From the NCBI GenBank assembly GCA_963664675.2, contig CAXXLB010000009.1, positions 930,001-994,000 on the forward strand: 64,000 bases of DNA, read 5' to 3'. Position numbers and translations under genes: made by a program. Shown one piece after another: positions 25,374 through 35,687 of this stretch (its first letter is position 1; each line of letters begins with the position of its first letter). The stretch is from JASGMR01 sp963664675. Lineage in GTDB: Bacteria > Thermotogota > Thermotogae > Petrotogales > Kosmotogaceae. The notes beneath the pieces were generated by a model. It had not been told where the DNA came from and did not search any database. It saw only the letters and a list, made by a program, of their open reading frames with translations.

Positions 25374-28300
25374 CTAATTCATTAAAATCCCTTTATTAGC
25401 ATTAAAATTCCTCAATAAACCTCTGGTTGTTTTTGTTGCTAAGGCAGTTGTGAAAGCTCTTGTGATTTTTTTCTCTATAAACCCTTCCCTATATCTCAGA
25501 GTATTTTTAAATTCTTCATCAGTGAATGTTTCAGCATTTATTAATTTCCACGTTTTATCTTCATTCTCGACCCTACCCATTTCCTTTAAAATAGACAGAT
25601 ATACTTTAAAAACCCCATCTTCAAATCCCAAAGCATTTTTTATATCATTCTCAGTCGCAGGGAGCACTTCTTTAAAATCCTGAAAAATCACTTCGAGTTC
25701 TTCTTTCGAAGGAAATAATCTGTCAATAGTATTTATATTACTCATAAGATCCGCTTTGTTAAAACAAAGATTTAAAAAAATATCCATATCTTTATTCGAT
25801 CTCACGGTTATATTGTCTAAAAATTCGATATAGTTTTTAGGGGCACTGTAATAAACAACATTTGTATTCTCCCTATTTATTCCAAGGCCATCATTTGAAG
25901 GGGTGGTTATCAGAACCTTGATTTTTTTTCTTTCTACAAGTGAATAAATACTCGATCTTTGAAAATCTCTGAGCAAATAATTATAAAAAATCAATTCTCC
26001 ATTTTGCAAATATTTTGAAAGAGATTTCCCTATATTTCTAGCCAATAAAGACGTTTTTTTCGGAGAATTAACTATAACTGTTATCACTTCACCATGCTTT
26101 ATCAAAGATGTTAAATGATCAAACTTATTCCTTGTTCCTCTGTTATCAATTATTCCCAAATTTTTAATTTGAAACGGAAGTTTTTGCTGGACGAATTTAG
26201 TTTCATTCAAAAAATCCAAAATCTTGTTTGAATAAATACTGCCAACTATTCCAATATTTTCATTTTTCCTTATAAATTCTATTATTTCGTCATATTCAGG
26301 CAATGCTTTATAATAGTCCAATAAAATATAAGCAGGTTCATCAATTATACATTCATCATACTTTTCCATAAGATTTTTCTTATTTCTTATAAAGAAAGGA
26401 AGAGTGCAAAATAAAACTTTGCTCTCCAAATTATCGTTAAACAGTGAATTCGCATATGTTGGATTTACAATATCCAAATTATGTTGAATCGAATAAAAAG
26501 AATGAAATAACGTTCCATTCAAACCGGAAATAATCAGAGTGCTTTTGTTGTTCTTAATATTGCTTAGAATTTTCCATGAAAGAACTGAATTTTTTTCCCT
26601 TATATTTGAAAAATTCGACCATTTGTCATGTTTTTCAGATATCATCTCTCTTGACTTGTGAGTGATATTTTTCTCCAAATTACTCATTATACTGTCAATA
26701 TTCTCTACATAATTGGTTTTAGGTTCTTGCTTTTTCCAATTTCTTATAAATTCGCTCACAAAGTGTTTATCCCTGGCTTCTTCATCAAAAATAGGATCAA
26801 TATACAAATTCGTGTCTATAAGAGATAATTTGACCGTTTGCATTCCAAAGGACATATCACCCTTTATATTAATAACCCCATCCATTTTCAATAAACTGGG
26901 TTTAACGTATTTAAAATTTTCAAATAAATTAGTCATGTTGTAACCGATCGCCAGATTCTTTTTTTCACCGCTTCTCAAAATTAATTTAACGTGATCACCA
27001 TTCACGCCAAAAACCTTTGCTCTTTCAATATTCATACCTTTGATTAGAAATGTTGGTTCGGGATTTGAATGTCCATAAGGTCTCAATAAATCTATCAAAT
27101 GAAGTGTTTTTGAATTTATCATATCCGGTTCCAGAACATCATCTATTTCTATCTGATGAATTGGAGTTTTATCTTTATATAAATTTTTATATGCTTCGTT
27201 TAGTTCTTTTCTCAAATTGTCAATTTTATTCTCGGCCACACTGAATCCTGCGGCCATTTCATGTCCACCGTAGTCTTGCAGTATATTATTTTTAACATTG
27301 TTTAAAAGATTTATCAGACTGATTTGACCTGGACTCCTGGCAGAGCCTTTACCAATTCCATCACTTATCGAAACTAGAAAAACGGGCTTATTATATATAC
27401 CGACTAACCTTGAAGCAACAATACCAAGAACTCCAAGATGCCAACCATCCCCGGAAACAACAAGAACCTTATCCTTCTCAAAACTCTTTTTAGATTCAAT
27501 TTTTTTCTTTGCCTGTTCAAATATTTTTGCTTCGATATTTTGTCTTAAATTATTGTATTTTATCAACGAGTTAGCCGTTTTCGGGACATCTTTAACCTGA
27601 TCGGACACGAGTAGTTTGAGAGCAGTTATCGCCGATCCCATACGCCCTGCAGCATTTATTTTTGGAGCAATTTTAAACGCAACATCCTTGGCAGTCAAAT
27701 TTTCTTTGTATATTCTCAAATATTTGAATAAACAACTAATACCCGGAGAAGGATTCGTTTTTAAAATTTTCGTTCCCTCTTTTACTATAAATCTATTTTC
27801 ATCCAGTAGTGGTACTATATCAGCGATAGTACCAAGTGCAACAATATCCAAAAAATCAAACAGATTTAATGGATTATTCAATTTTTGATTTATAGCCGTC
27901 AACAGCTTGAAAGCAACTCCTACTCCTGCAAGTCCTAAAAACGGATAATTCTCACCCAGCACTTTAGGATTTATTATTGCATCCGCGGGAGGCAAACTAT
28001 CCTTCGTTTCATGGTGATCGGTTATAACAACATTCATTCCCAGATTCTTTGCAAAGGACACCTCTTCGACAGAGGTCACCCCACAATCAACGGTTACAAT
28101 TAATTTATACCCTTGATCTTTTAAATCGTTTATCGATTCATTATTAAGACCATACCCCTCTTCAAGTCTCAAGGGAATATAATACCCAACATCAAACCCC
28201 AATTCTTTGAACGAATTGTACAATAACGCTGTGCTTGTTACTCCATCAACATCGTAATCACCAAAAATTACAATTGGATCTTTTTTTTGCCCGGCTTCTA

Positions 28301-28511
28301 AAATTATTTTAACTGCCTTTTCCATATCTTTAAACAGATATGGGTCATGTAGATCTTCTTTACGGGGATTAAGAAATTTTTCAGCTTCGTGAATACCTTC
28401 AATACCTCTATTTATAAGAAGTCTAGCCACAAATGAATCTATATTCATAGATTCTGCCATTTTCTTTATCTTTTCTTCATTCGATCCCCGAAGCACCCAC
28501 TCCTTTCTCAC
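25374..28511 (-). CDS. recJ: RecJ single-strand DNA exonuclease with helicase-like C-terminal half
   Basis: 1045 residues, much longer than the usual 560-800. Residues about 1-560 are RecJ: FGDYDVDGVTS (DHH motif I), VTVDCGVTS, ITDHHE, the DHHA1 region with GWHLGVLGIVASR and the GGHEMAAGFS motif, then the OB domain. From about 600 to 1000 lies a region reminiscent of a degraded superfamily 2 helicase: STLIISGLNGT in place of Walker A, CIIDEPAY, and LITTPSNDGLGINREN resembling motif V, followed by a winged-helix-like end. Start GTG at 28511 with AGAAGG upstream. It leads the recJ-ruvX unit. Confidence 0.9.
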   Translation of the reverse strand: MRKEWVLRGSNEEKIKKMAESMNIDSFVARLLINRGIEGIHEAEKFLNPRKEDLHDPYLFKDMEKAVKIILEAGQKKDPIVIFGDYDVDGVTSTALLYNSFKELGFDVGYYIPLRLEEGYGLNNESINDLKDQGYKLIVTVDCGVTSVEEVSFAKNLGMNVVITDHHETKDSLPPADAIINPKVLGENYPFLGLAGVGVAFKLLTAINQKLNNPLNLFDFLDIVALGTIADIVPLLDENRFIVKEGTKILKTNPSPGISCLFKYLRIYKENLTAKDVAFKIAPKINAAGRMGSAITALKLLVSDQVKDVPKTANSLIKYNNLRQNIEAKIFEQAKKKIESKKSFEKDKVLVVSGDGWHLGVLGIVASRLVGIYNKPVFLVSISDGIGKGSARSPGQISLINLLNNVKNNILQDYGGHEMAAGFSVAENKIDNLRKELNEAYKNLYKDKTPIHQIEIDDVLEPDMINSKTLHLIDLLRPYGHSNPEPTFLIKGMNIERAKVFGVNGDHVKLILRSGEKKNLAIGYNMTNLFENFKYVKPSLLKMDGVINIKGDMSFGMQTVKLSLIDTNLYIDPIFDEEARDKHFVSEFIRNWKKQEPKTNYVENIDSIMSNLEKNITHKSREMISEKHDKWSNFSNIREKNSVLSWKILSNIKNNKSTLIISGLNGTLFHSFYSIQHNLDIVNPTYANSLFNDNLESKVLFCTLPFFIRNKKNLMEKYDECIIDEPAYILLDYYKALPEYDEIIEFIRKNENIGIVGSIYSNKILDFLNETKFVQQKLPFQIKNLGIIDNRGTRNKFDHLTSLIKHGEVITVIVNSPKKTSLLARNIGKSLSKYLQNGELIFYNYLLRDFQRSSIYSLVERKKIKVLITTPSNDGLGINRENTNVVYYSAPKNYIEFLDNITVRSNKDMDIFLNLCFNKADLMSNINTIDRLFPSKEELEVIFQDFKEVLPATENDIKNALGFEDGVFKVYLSILKEMGRVENEDKTWKLINAETFTDEEFKNTLRYREGFIEKKITRAFTTALATKTTRGLLRNFNANKGILMN

Positions 28512-28607
28512 GAGGACACCTTCTCTCTTTATTCTTTTGGTTTATTATAACATTACGGTATTATATTTTTTAAACTATTTAAGATTAAATAAAGTAGAAT
28601 TAACATT

Positions 28608-29312
28608 ATGAGATTGGATAAAGCTATTTCAAAATTTTATAATGTTTCAAGATCACAGAGCAGAAAATTAATATTGAAGGGTTCTGTAAAGATTAACGAA
28701 AAAAATATCAGGGATATTTCATTTGAAGTTTCCCCAAAGGATTTCATATCAGTTAATCAAAAAAAAATAGAATACTTCGATTATATTTACATTATTTTAA
28801 ATAAACCGGCTGGATATATTTGTTCGAGAAACAGAAATGAAGGCAGAATAATATTTGATCTTATAAACACGAATTTTTCCAACGAATTATCCGCATGCGG
28901 AAGACTTGATAAAGACACCGAAGGATTATTAATTCTTTCAAATGACGGTGATTTTATACACAATATAATTTCTCCGAAAAAAGATATTGATAAAGAATAC
29001 TTTGTTAAATTAAAATATAGAATTGATACCAGTATTAATAATCTAGTTCAAGGCGTATTTATTTCAGATGACGAATTTGTAGCTGCTAAAAGAATCGATA
29101 TTCTGGATGAATTCAGCTTGAGAATAACCATCAGCGAAGGCAAATATCACCAAGTCAAAAGAATGTTCAAAAATGTAAATAATGAAGTTTTATATCTAAA
29201 AAGAATAAGAATTGGTTACTATAACCTACCAAAAAATTTAAAACCCGGAGAATGGCTTAAATATGATAGAGAACAAATTTATCGGAAAGTTTTAAAAATA
29301 GATGCACCTTAA
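28608..29312 (+). CDS. rsuA: RsuA-family 16S rRNA pseudouridine synthase
   Basis: 234 residues. N-terminal S4 domain (about 1-55, MRLDKAISKF, SRKLILKGSVKIN) binds RNA; the catalytic domain has GRLDKDTEGLLILSNDG with the nucleophilic Asp, KEYFVKL, and EGKYHQVKRMF typical of the RsuA/RluB/E/F group. It is predicted to make a pseudouridine in small-subunit rRNA, but the exact site is inferred. No Shine-Dalgarno is seen; TAGAAT lies only seven bases before the ATG, so the mRNA could be leaderless. A terminator overlaps the stop. Confidence 0.88.
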   Translation: MRLDKAISKFYNVSRSQSRKLILKGSVKINEKNIRDISFEVSPKDFISVNQKKIEYFDYIYIILNKPAGYICSRNRNEGRIIFDLINTNFSNELSACGRLDKDTEGLLILSNDGDFIHNIISPKKDIDKEYFVKLKYRIDTSINNLVQGVFISDDEFVAAKRIDILDEFSLRITISEGKYHQVKRMFKNVNNEVLYLKRIRIGYYNLPKNLKPGEWLKYDREQIYRKVLKIDAP

Positions 29313-29323
29313 GGTGCATCTAT
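29298..29323. terminator. Bidirectional terminator between rsuA and the EF-G-like gene
   Basis: A perfect 26-base palindrome (ATAGATGCACCTT and its complement) contains the rsuA stop codon at its centre. On the minus strand it is followed by TTTTTAAAA, and on the plus strand by an A/T-rich stretch, so it should end both convergent units. Confidence 0.85.
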
Positions 29324-29349
29324 ATAATTCTATTTATTTCAATTGAGTA

Positions 29350-31419
29350 CTAATCTTTTTCTTCCAGTTCTCTTTCCCTTTCGGCTATAATTTTTGCCTG
29401 TACATCCGAAGGGGTTTCAGAATAACTATCAAATTTCATCGTAAAATAGCCTCTCCCACTGGTCATTGCGTTTATTTTCGCAGAATAATCCAACATTTCC
29501 GCCAATGGAACCTGGGCCATAACTTTTGTATAACCTTTTCCCTGGGGCTCCATTCCCAAGGGTCTTCCTCTCCTTGAAGAAATATCTCCCATTACATCTC
29601 CTGTATTATCATCCGGAACAAAAACTTCAACGTTCATAATTGGTTCAAGAATCACAGGACCGGCTTCTTTAGATCCCTTTTTAAAAGCCTGTCTTCCGGC
29701 GATCTGGAAAGACATATCAGATGAATCGACCGGGTGATAAGAACCATAAAAAAGTGTAACTCTTACATCGACAACAGGATATGACGCGAGCACTCCCTGT
29801 TTCATTGCGTCAATTACACCCTTCTCTACAGCAGGAATATAATTCTTTGGCACTACTCCACCAACTATCTTATCAACAAACTCAAAACCTTCTCCTCTCG
29901 GTAAAGGCTCAACTTTTATCTGTACGTGTCCATACTGCCCGTGTCCACCACTCTGTTTCTTATGCTTGTACTCCGATTCAATAGTTTTCCTTATAGTTTC
30001 CCTATAAGCAATTTTAGGCTTCCCAACCTCAACATCAAGTGAAAATAGATTCTTTATTCTCTCAATCATTATATCAAGATGAGAACCACCTATTCCTTTT
30101 ATAACAGTTTCTCCTGTTTCGGGACTTAATTCCCACATGAATGTCGGATCTGATTCTGACAATCTTGCCAATCCCGTACTAATCTTATCTATATCCTTTT
30201 GAGATTTAGGTGTGATAGATTTTGAGATCATAGCTTCGGGCCATTCCAAAACTTCAAGTGTCAATTGTCTGTCTTTGTGGGTGATAGTATCACCACAAGA
30301 AGTTTTCTTCAATTTCGTGAGTTTGATTATATCCCCTGAAGAAACCTCCTCAACTTCAATATCTTTTATTCCTTCAGTCATGAATATATGTCCGGCTTTC
30401 TCCAAAGAATCCTCTTCAACGACTACAAACGATTCGCCTTGCTTCAATGCTCCGGAAATAATTTTTATGTAAGTTATTCTTCCGACAAATGGATCAACGA
30501 CGTTCTTAAAAATATAACCCGCTAGCGGTTCCTCAACTGTAGGTTTAACTTCAATATCCCCTCCGGATAACAACTTTCCCTTCCAGGAATTTCCTTGAGA
30601 GGGATCTTTGCTGAACTTAACAATTCCATCCAATAATTGATCCACTCCTATATTTTTAGCAGCAGAGCCGAAGAATATTGGAACAATTGTATTTTCAGAA
30701 AAAGCTTTTTTCAATGTTCTGGTTAATTCTTCTTCTGAAATTTCTTCTCCTTCGAAATATCTTTCCATCAATTCTTCATCTGTTTCTACGATATCTTCAA
30801 TCATTTTCGATCTGGCTTCTTCTGCTTTTTCTGAAAATTCGGCCGGTATTTCTTCAATTTTATATTTTCCATCACCATCGTAAACGTACGCTTTTTTGCT
30901 TACTAAATCTATTACACCTTTAAAATTGCTTTCTAATCCTATCGGTATCTGAAGCAAAACAGGATTTCTATCTACAATATCTCTTAATTCTTCTATATAG
31001 TTTTCATAGCTGGCTCTTTCTTTATCCAGAGCATTTATGAAAAATATCGCTCCTTTATTTAAATCCTTAGCATATACACCAAATCTTTCCGTTTGTATCT
31101 CTACTCCTGCTGCTGCATTAATTACTATAAGCATATTTTCGGAAGCATATATACCATTTAAAATCTCAGCATGAAAGTCAGGCATTCCAGGTGTATCAAC
31201 AAAATTTATTTTTACCTTATTATGAACCAATCCAGTAACGTTATTGGAAAAACTGGCTTTTCTTTCCTTTTCAATTGCCTCATTATCCATAACAAATATG
31301 CCATTCCTATCGATGAGTCCCTTATTAAACAATGCCGCATCTATTAAATGCGTTTTACCACACCCATGATGCCCTACGAGTGTAATATTCCTTTTTAAAC
31401 TAGCCGGGGTACTCCCCAT
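29350..31419 (-). CDS. Elongation factor G-like GTPase
   Basis: 689 residues, the full EF-G layout: GTPase domain (1 to about 270), domain II, III, IV and V. G1 is GHHGCGKT at 16-23, G3 DTPGMPDFH. The G4 motif, normally NKxD, reads NALDKER, so guanine recognition is altered. Domain IV is retained. This marks the paralogous 'EF-G-like/EF-G2' group found alongside canonical FusA; their function (ribosome recycling or stress) is not settled. Start ATG has GGAGGTG upstream. Last gene of the long block beginning at 36.4 kb, 20 bases after the NAGPA-type gene. Confidence 0.88.
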   Translation of the reverse strand: MGSTPASLKRNITLVGHHGCGKTHLIDAALFNKGLIDRNGIFVMDNEAIEKERKASFSNNVTGLVHNKVKINFVDTPGMPDFHAEILNGIYASENMLIVINAAAGVEIQTERFGVYAKDLNKGAIFFINALDKERASYENYIEELRDIVDRNPVLLQIPIGLESNFKGVIDLVSKKAYVYDGDGKYKIEEIPAEFSEKAEEARSKMIEDIVETDEELMERYFEGEEISEEELTRTLKKAFSENTIVPIFFGSAAKNIGVDQLLDGIVKFSKDPSQGNSWKGKLLSGGDIEVKPTVEEPLAGYIFKNVVDPFVGRITYIKIISGALKQGESFVVVEEDSLEKAGHIFMTEGIKDIEVEEVSSGDIIKLTKLKKTSCGDTITHKDRQLTLEVLEWPEAMISKSITPKSQKDIDKISTGLARLSESDPTFMWELSPETGETVIKGIGGSHLDIMIERIKNLFSLDVEVGKPKIAYRETIRKTIESEYKHKKQSGGHGQYGHVQIKVEPLPRGEGFEFVDKIVGGVVPKNYIPAVEKGVIDAMKQGVLASYPVVDVRVTLFYGSYHPVDSSDMSFQIAGRQAFKKGSKEAGPVILEPIMNVEVFVPDDNTGDVMGDISSRRGRPLGMEPQGKGYTKVMAQVPLAEMLDYSAKINAMTSGRGYFTMKFDSYSETPSDVQAKIIAERERELEEKD

Positions 31420-31439
31420 TTACATTCACCTCCAAAAAA

Positions 31440-33140
31440 CTATAATTTATTCTTAACATATATACATACTGGCAACACTGGTATCCCATTTCCAGGACTG
31501 CTAATTAAATCACCCATGAAATAAATCGCCGATGAACGCCCCCCATCAAGGCACATCAGATAATTGAAATTTTTATCCTCAAAGAATTCTACCATTTCCC
31601 AAAAGGTTAGTCCACTACTCTCATTTTGATACCCATCGACCACTATTAACTCTAGCAAACCATCTTTCTTTACTCCTACCAAGGTTCTGGGAGCTCTCGT
31701 ATCTAAAAGTGCCGAACTATAATAATCTCTCTCTAAAGAAGTTACCGGTTTACCTTTATTTATTATAAAAGGTCCTCCTTCTATCGCAAAATCTATATTA
31801 CCTCCCGAAAAATTATTGATTATTATCTCCGCTTTTTCCCCGGGATTTATATCACCGATTTTCTCTTTTACAGACGGCTTAAGTGAAAGAACACTTTCAT
31901 TTTTTTCTGGTGAACACTTGTAGCCAACACTTTTAACTTTTCCATCTTCAATTACCACGTATGTATTACCTTCATGAAAAGGAATATCTTTATAAAAATT
32001 GTCCGTAAACAGGAGAACTTCTCCAATATAAAGAGTATTTACTCCTTTTACTGTCAATAAATTGTCCCCAATGAGCACATTTAAATCAGGGTTTATTCTC
32101 GTTATTATCGATTCTTCGTTATCTCTCAAAAAAAGAATTGGCCTATCAAAAGAGGGCATACTGAGAACTCTCCCCTCTTCAATTATCAATCCGATTGGTT
32201 GGGCCGTGGTGGGGTCATAATATCCCCCGTTTATCAATGCGATAGAATCTATTCTTTTTGCCATTGAATCAATGGATTCATACGATGCTATTCGATCATT
32301 AGCAAAGACAAATGATAATTCGAAATTTTTTGGATCCATTAAAAAAGAATATATCTGTAATTTTTTATCTTTGAAAACTGTCTCGCATAATCTCAATAAA
32401 TATCCTTCGTCTTTAAAAGAACTTAATACCGATCCATATTCACTTTCTTCTTCACTATATCGAATAACTTTTGACTTGTTTTCGAAAATAATTTCATTTT
32501 GCATCACTTCAGGAATTGCTGAAAAAGAATTATCAAGTCTGAATCTTACAAAATCATTGCCGGGATAAAGAAAGTTTTCACCTGAAATTTCATCAGAGAG
32601 AATAAAAGGAGACAGAGTTAATGTTTTGGATCCGGATATCATATCATAAACACTCATAAAATTATCGATATACGGTCCATCTACTTTTATCGATATTTCA
32701 TTGTCAGTTTTTTGAATACTGGTTATTTTAACAGGTTCATCGTAAAAAATCACCGAACTGATATTTGTGATATATTTCAAATTTATTAATGGGGCAAAAA
32801 CATCCTTTAAACTCAAATAAACTGTTCCGCCAAATTCAATCGCTCCATTTCTGAGGGATTTTCCACCTTCTATTTCAACCATACCAGAATCATAGTCTAT
32901 ATTCACAATAATGTTAGTTGGAAGAATGAGAAGAATTTCCTTTAATTTTGTAGAATCGAAAACAGTCATCTCAGGCAAAAGTTCTTTTAATATATCCAGA
33001 GAAATAAATTCTTTTTCTCCACTTTCCAAACACCCGTTTAATTTGTTTTCGATATCTTTATCTTTCAAAATAAGAACATTTTTTGAAAAACCCACAATAA
33101 TAGTAACCGCAATAAAAATTATCAATATTATTTTTTTCAT
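31440..33140 (-). CDS. Secreted NAGPA-type phosphodiester glycosidase
   Basis: 566 residues with signal peptide (about 1-19). N-terminal half (about 20-250) is beta-rich and resembles the copper-amine-oxidase N-like domains often found with this family. The C-terminal phosphodiester glycosidase (NAGPA) domain has ALINGGYYD, APRTLVGV, and the hallmark CLDGGRSSAIYF near residue 535. Such enzymes remove sugar caps from phosphodiesters of wall polymers or glycans. The ATG overlaps the phosphorylase stop by one base; a strong ribosome site is only found 25 bases upstream, so translation is coupled. Confidence 0.85.
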   Translation of the reverse strand: MKKIILIIFIAVTIIVGFSKNVLILKDKDIENKLNGCLESGEKEFISLDILKELLPEMTVFDSTKLKEILLILPTNIIVNIDYDSGMVEIEGGKSLRNGAIEFGGTVYLSLKDVFAPLINLKYITNISSVIFYDEPVKITSIQKTDNEISIKVDGPYIDNFMSVYDMISGSKTLTLSPFILSDEISGENFLYPGNDFVRFRLDNSFSAIPEVMQNEIIFENKSKVIRYSEEESEYGSVLSSFKDEGYLLRLCETVFKDKKLQIYSFLMDPKNFELSFVFANDRIASYESIDSMAKRIDSIALINGGYYDPTTAQPIGLIIEEGRVLSMPSFDRPILFLRDNEESIITRINPDLNVLIGDNLLTVKGVNTLYIGEVLLFTDNFYKDIPFHEGNTYVVIEDGKVKSVGYKCSPEKNESVLSLKPSVKEKIGDINPGEKAEIIINNFSGGNIDFAIEGGPFIINKGKPVTSLERDYYSSALLDTRAPRTLVGVKKDGLLELIVVDGYQNESSGLTFWEMVEFFEDKNFNYLMCLDGGRSSAIYFMGDLISSPGNGIPVLPVCIYVKNKL

Positions 33141-34435
33141 CAGTATATTTTTATAACACTTTTCTCCTTTTCAGTTTTATCATTCGTCATTTCATACGAT
33201 TGATGAATCAATTTTTCCGCTTCATCATAACCTTTTTTATTAATATACAATTTTACCAGTGTTTCATCCAAATTTACTCTATCTCCGATTTTTTTTAAAA
33301 CTTTTAAACCGACAGAAGGATCTATTAAATCCTCTTTTTTCGCCCTTCCGGCACCTAAAAGCATCGAAGCTAAACCTATTTTTTCAGTATCTACTTTTTT
33401 TACATAACCACAATGTTTACTTTTTATCTCAATAATCTTCTTCGCAACAGGTAATTTATCATACGGATATTCAACAATATCCGGGTCCCCACCCTGTGAT
33501 TCGACAAAAACTTTAAATTTATCCAGAGCTGCTCCGCTGGAAATTATTTCATAAACTTTCTTTTCGGACTGTTCGACAGAAAATCCCCCTAAATATAACA
33601 TCCTGCTCGAAATCACCTCTGCCAGTTCAGTTACATCTGAAGGACCAACTCCCTTTAACGTATCGATGGCTTCTATTACTTCAAGCGAATTTCCAACCAT
33701 CTGCCCAAGAGGCTGATTCATATTACTTACAACGGCGCTCATCTTTCTCCCGTGTTTTCTTCCAATATCTATCATTGAAAGTGCTAACTCTTCAGCATCC
33801 TCTTTATTTTTCATAAATGCTCCACTACCAACTTTAACATCCAGAACTATCCCCTGGGTATCTATAGCCAGTTTTTTACTCATTATACTCGCGGCTATCA
33901 GAGATATTTCATCCACAGTTGCGGTAACATCCCTTAATGAATAAATTTTTTTGTCTGCAGGAGCAACTGAAGCTGTTTGACCTGCTATGGCCAAACCATT
34001 TTTTTTAACCAGATTAATAAAATTTTCTTTCGATAAGGATGTTTTGAAACCTGGAATGGATTCCAATTTATCGATAGTTCCTCCAGTATGGCCTAACCCT
34101 CTACCAGATAATTTAGCGGCTTTTATACCCGCACATGCTACTATAGGTAAAATTATCAAAGATAGTTTATCTCCCACTCCTCCTGTTGAATGTTTGTCAA
34201 TTTTTATCCCTTCTATTTCTGATAAATCTACTTTTTCACCAGAATTCAACATTATTTCGGTCAAATCAACTCTCTCTTCTGAAGAAAGGTGATTAAAATA
34301 TATGGCCATTAACCATGCCGAAACCTGGTAATCCGGAACTCTCCCATCCAGATATCCATTTATCAGATCATATATCTCTTCATAACTATTTTTCAATCCA
34401 TCTCTTTTTTTTGAAATAATATCCACTATTCTCAT
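33140..34435 (-). CDS. pdp: Pyrimidine-nucleoside phosphorylase
   Basis: 431 residues of the thymidine/pyrimidine-nucleoside phosphorylase family, which split thymidine and uridine with phosphate. The signature KHSTGGVGDKLSL binds phosphate; GRGLGHTGGTIDKLESI and the AADKKIYALRDVTATV-like stretch (APADKKIYSLRDV) form the active site; the C-terminal alpha/beta domain includes VDLDETLVKLY. Start ATG has AGAGGTG nine bases upstream, four bases after the kinase stop. It fits a nucleoside salvage role together with upp elsewhere in the window. Confidence 0.95.
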   Translation of the reverse strand: MRIVDIISKKRDGLKNSYEEIYDLINGYLDGRVPDYQVSAWLMAIYFNHLSSEERVDLTEIMLNSGEKVDLSEIEGIKIDKHSTGGVGDKLSLIILPIVACAGIKAAKLSGRGLGHTGGTIDKLESIPGFKTSLSKENFINLVKKNGLAIAGQTASVAPADKKIYSLRDVTATVDEISLIAASIMSKKLAIDTQGIVLDVKVGSGAFMKNKEDAEELALSMIDIGRKHGRKMSAVVSNMNQPLGQMVGNSLEVIEAIDTLKGVGPSDVTELAEVISSRMLYLGGFSVEQSEKKVYEIISSGAALDKFKVFVESQGGDPDIVEYPYDKLPVAKKIIEIKSKHCGYVKKVDTEKIGLASMLLGAGRAKKEDLIDPSVGLKVLKKIGDRVNLDETLVKLYINKKGYDEAEKLIHQSYEMTNDKTEKEKSVIKIY

Positions 34436-34439
34436 TTTC

Positions 34440-35687
34440 TCACCTCTTTAAAGGGATTTTTATTTCAAATGTGGTACCTTTACCGTACTCACTATGAAAG
34501 GTGATTTCTCCATTCATTATCTGTACAATATTTTTAGCAATTGATAATCCTAAACCCGTCCCGCCCATTTTTCTTGATCTGGCTTTATCAACTCTGTAAA
34601 ACCTTTCAAAAATTAATTTTTTTGATTTATCGGGTATACCTATACCTGTATCTTCAACCTTTATAAGTGCCTTATTTTCCTCATAACTTTTAATTATTTT
34701 TATTGTTTTTTCTCCATTTTCTTTCAGTGAAGTATATTTTATAGCGTTATCGACAAGAATTATCAGCAACTGAACCATACGATCAAAATCACTTTTAATT
34801 TCTATACCATTTATACCTTCCTCCGTCATCCGAACATTTAATTCTTCGGCCAGAGGACCCAATATCTTTTCAACATAAGAAACCACTTCATCGATTTGAA
34901 TATCTTCGTTAAAATTTCCTTCACCATTTTCTAACTTCTCAAGATCCAAGAGATCATTTATCAGCCTCGACATTCTTGCAGACTCATTCTCAATTATACC
35001 TAAAAATGATTTTATAACATCTTTATCTTCTAAATCACTGTTAATAAGTGTTTCAGCATATCCATGAATGGAAGTCAGTGGAGTTTTCAATTCATGTGAT
35101 ACATTCGAAATAAAATTTCTTCTATAGAATTCATTATCCTTTTCATTGGTAATATCCTTCAAATAAATTGTATATTTTTGCAAATTTTCACTTAAATTCA
35201 AAGAAGAAATTTCACAATGAAATATTTTTTTATTGGGATAATATATCGATATTTCGCTTTCCTTTGACTTATTGGTTTTTATTACTTCTTCCAGCAAATC
35301 ATCGATGTAATAATTATCTATTACTTCCGATACTTTTCTTCCTTTTAAAGTTTTTTTAGAAGAAATTTCAAATATTTTTTTGTTATGATATTCAATGCAT
35401 GTGTTTTTATCAGTTATTATTACACCCTCATCTAACATGTTTAAAAAAGAATAAATTCTTTTGAGAATGGAATTTGATTCCTCGCATTTTATCTCACAGC
35501 TCTTTATTTTATCTCTTATTTTTTTATATAAAATAATATCTTCAATATTTCCATCTTCCTCTTCCACAAGTAAAGAAAGCCTTTTTAATATTGCTTTTTT
35601 TCTTCTCAAAATATTGTCGTCTTTCAGATAAAGAAAAACTAGCAGCACTATTATCGCCGCTAGTATTATTAAAGCAATTATTATGAT
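34440..35687 (-). CDS. PhoR-like sensor histidine kinase, apparent ATC start
   Basis: About 415 residues if translation begins at ATC 35687-35685. From there the protein reads MIIIALIILAAIIVLLVFLYLK, a full membrane helix; the first standard codon (GTG 35648) would cut this helix in half. The upstream regulator stop and the ATC overlap as TAATC, exactly where TAATG would be expected, with AAAGGAAG just upstream. A PAS-like region (about 80-175, MLDEGVIITDKNTCIEYHNKKIF) precedes HisKA (FISNVSHELKTPLTSI) and the HATPase domain (ILVDNAIKYT, VEDTGIGIP, GTGLGLSIAKNIV). It pairs with the adjacent PhoB-like regulator. ATA or ATT codons just downstream are alternatives. Confidence 0.85.
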   Translation of the reverse strand: MIIIALIILAAIIVLLVFLYLKDDNILRRKKAILKRLSLLVEEEDGNIEDIILYKKIRDKIKSCEIKCEESNSILKRIYSFLNMLDEGVIITDKNTCIEYHNKKIFEISSKKTLKGRKVSEVIDNYYIDDLLEEVIKTNKSKESEISIYYPNKKIFHCEISSLNLSENLQKYTIYLKDITNEKDNEFYRRNFISNVSHELKTPLTSIHGYAETLINSDLEDKDVIKSFLGIIENESARMSRLINDLLDLEKLENGEGNFNEDIQIDEVVSYVEKILGPLAEELNVRMTEEGINGIEIKSDFDRMVQLLIILVDNAIKYTSLKENGEKTIKIIKSYEENKALIKVEDTGIGIPDKSKKLIFERFYRVDKARSRKMGGTGLGLSIAKNIVQIMNGEITFHSEYGKGTTFEIKIPLKR

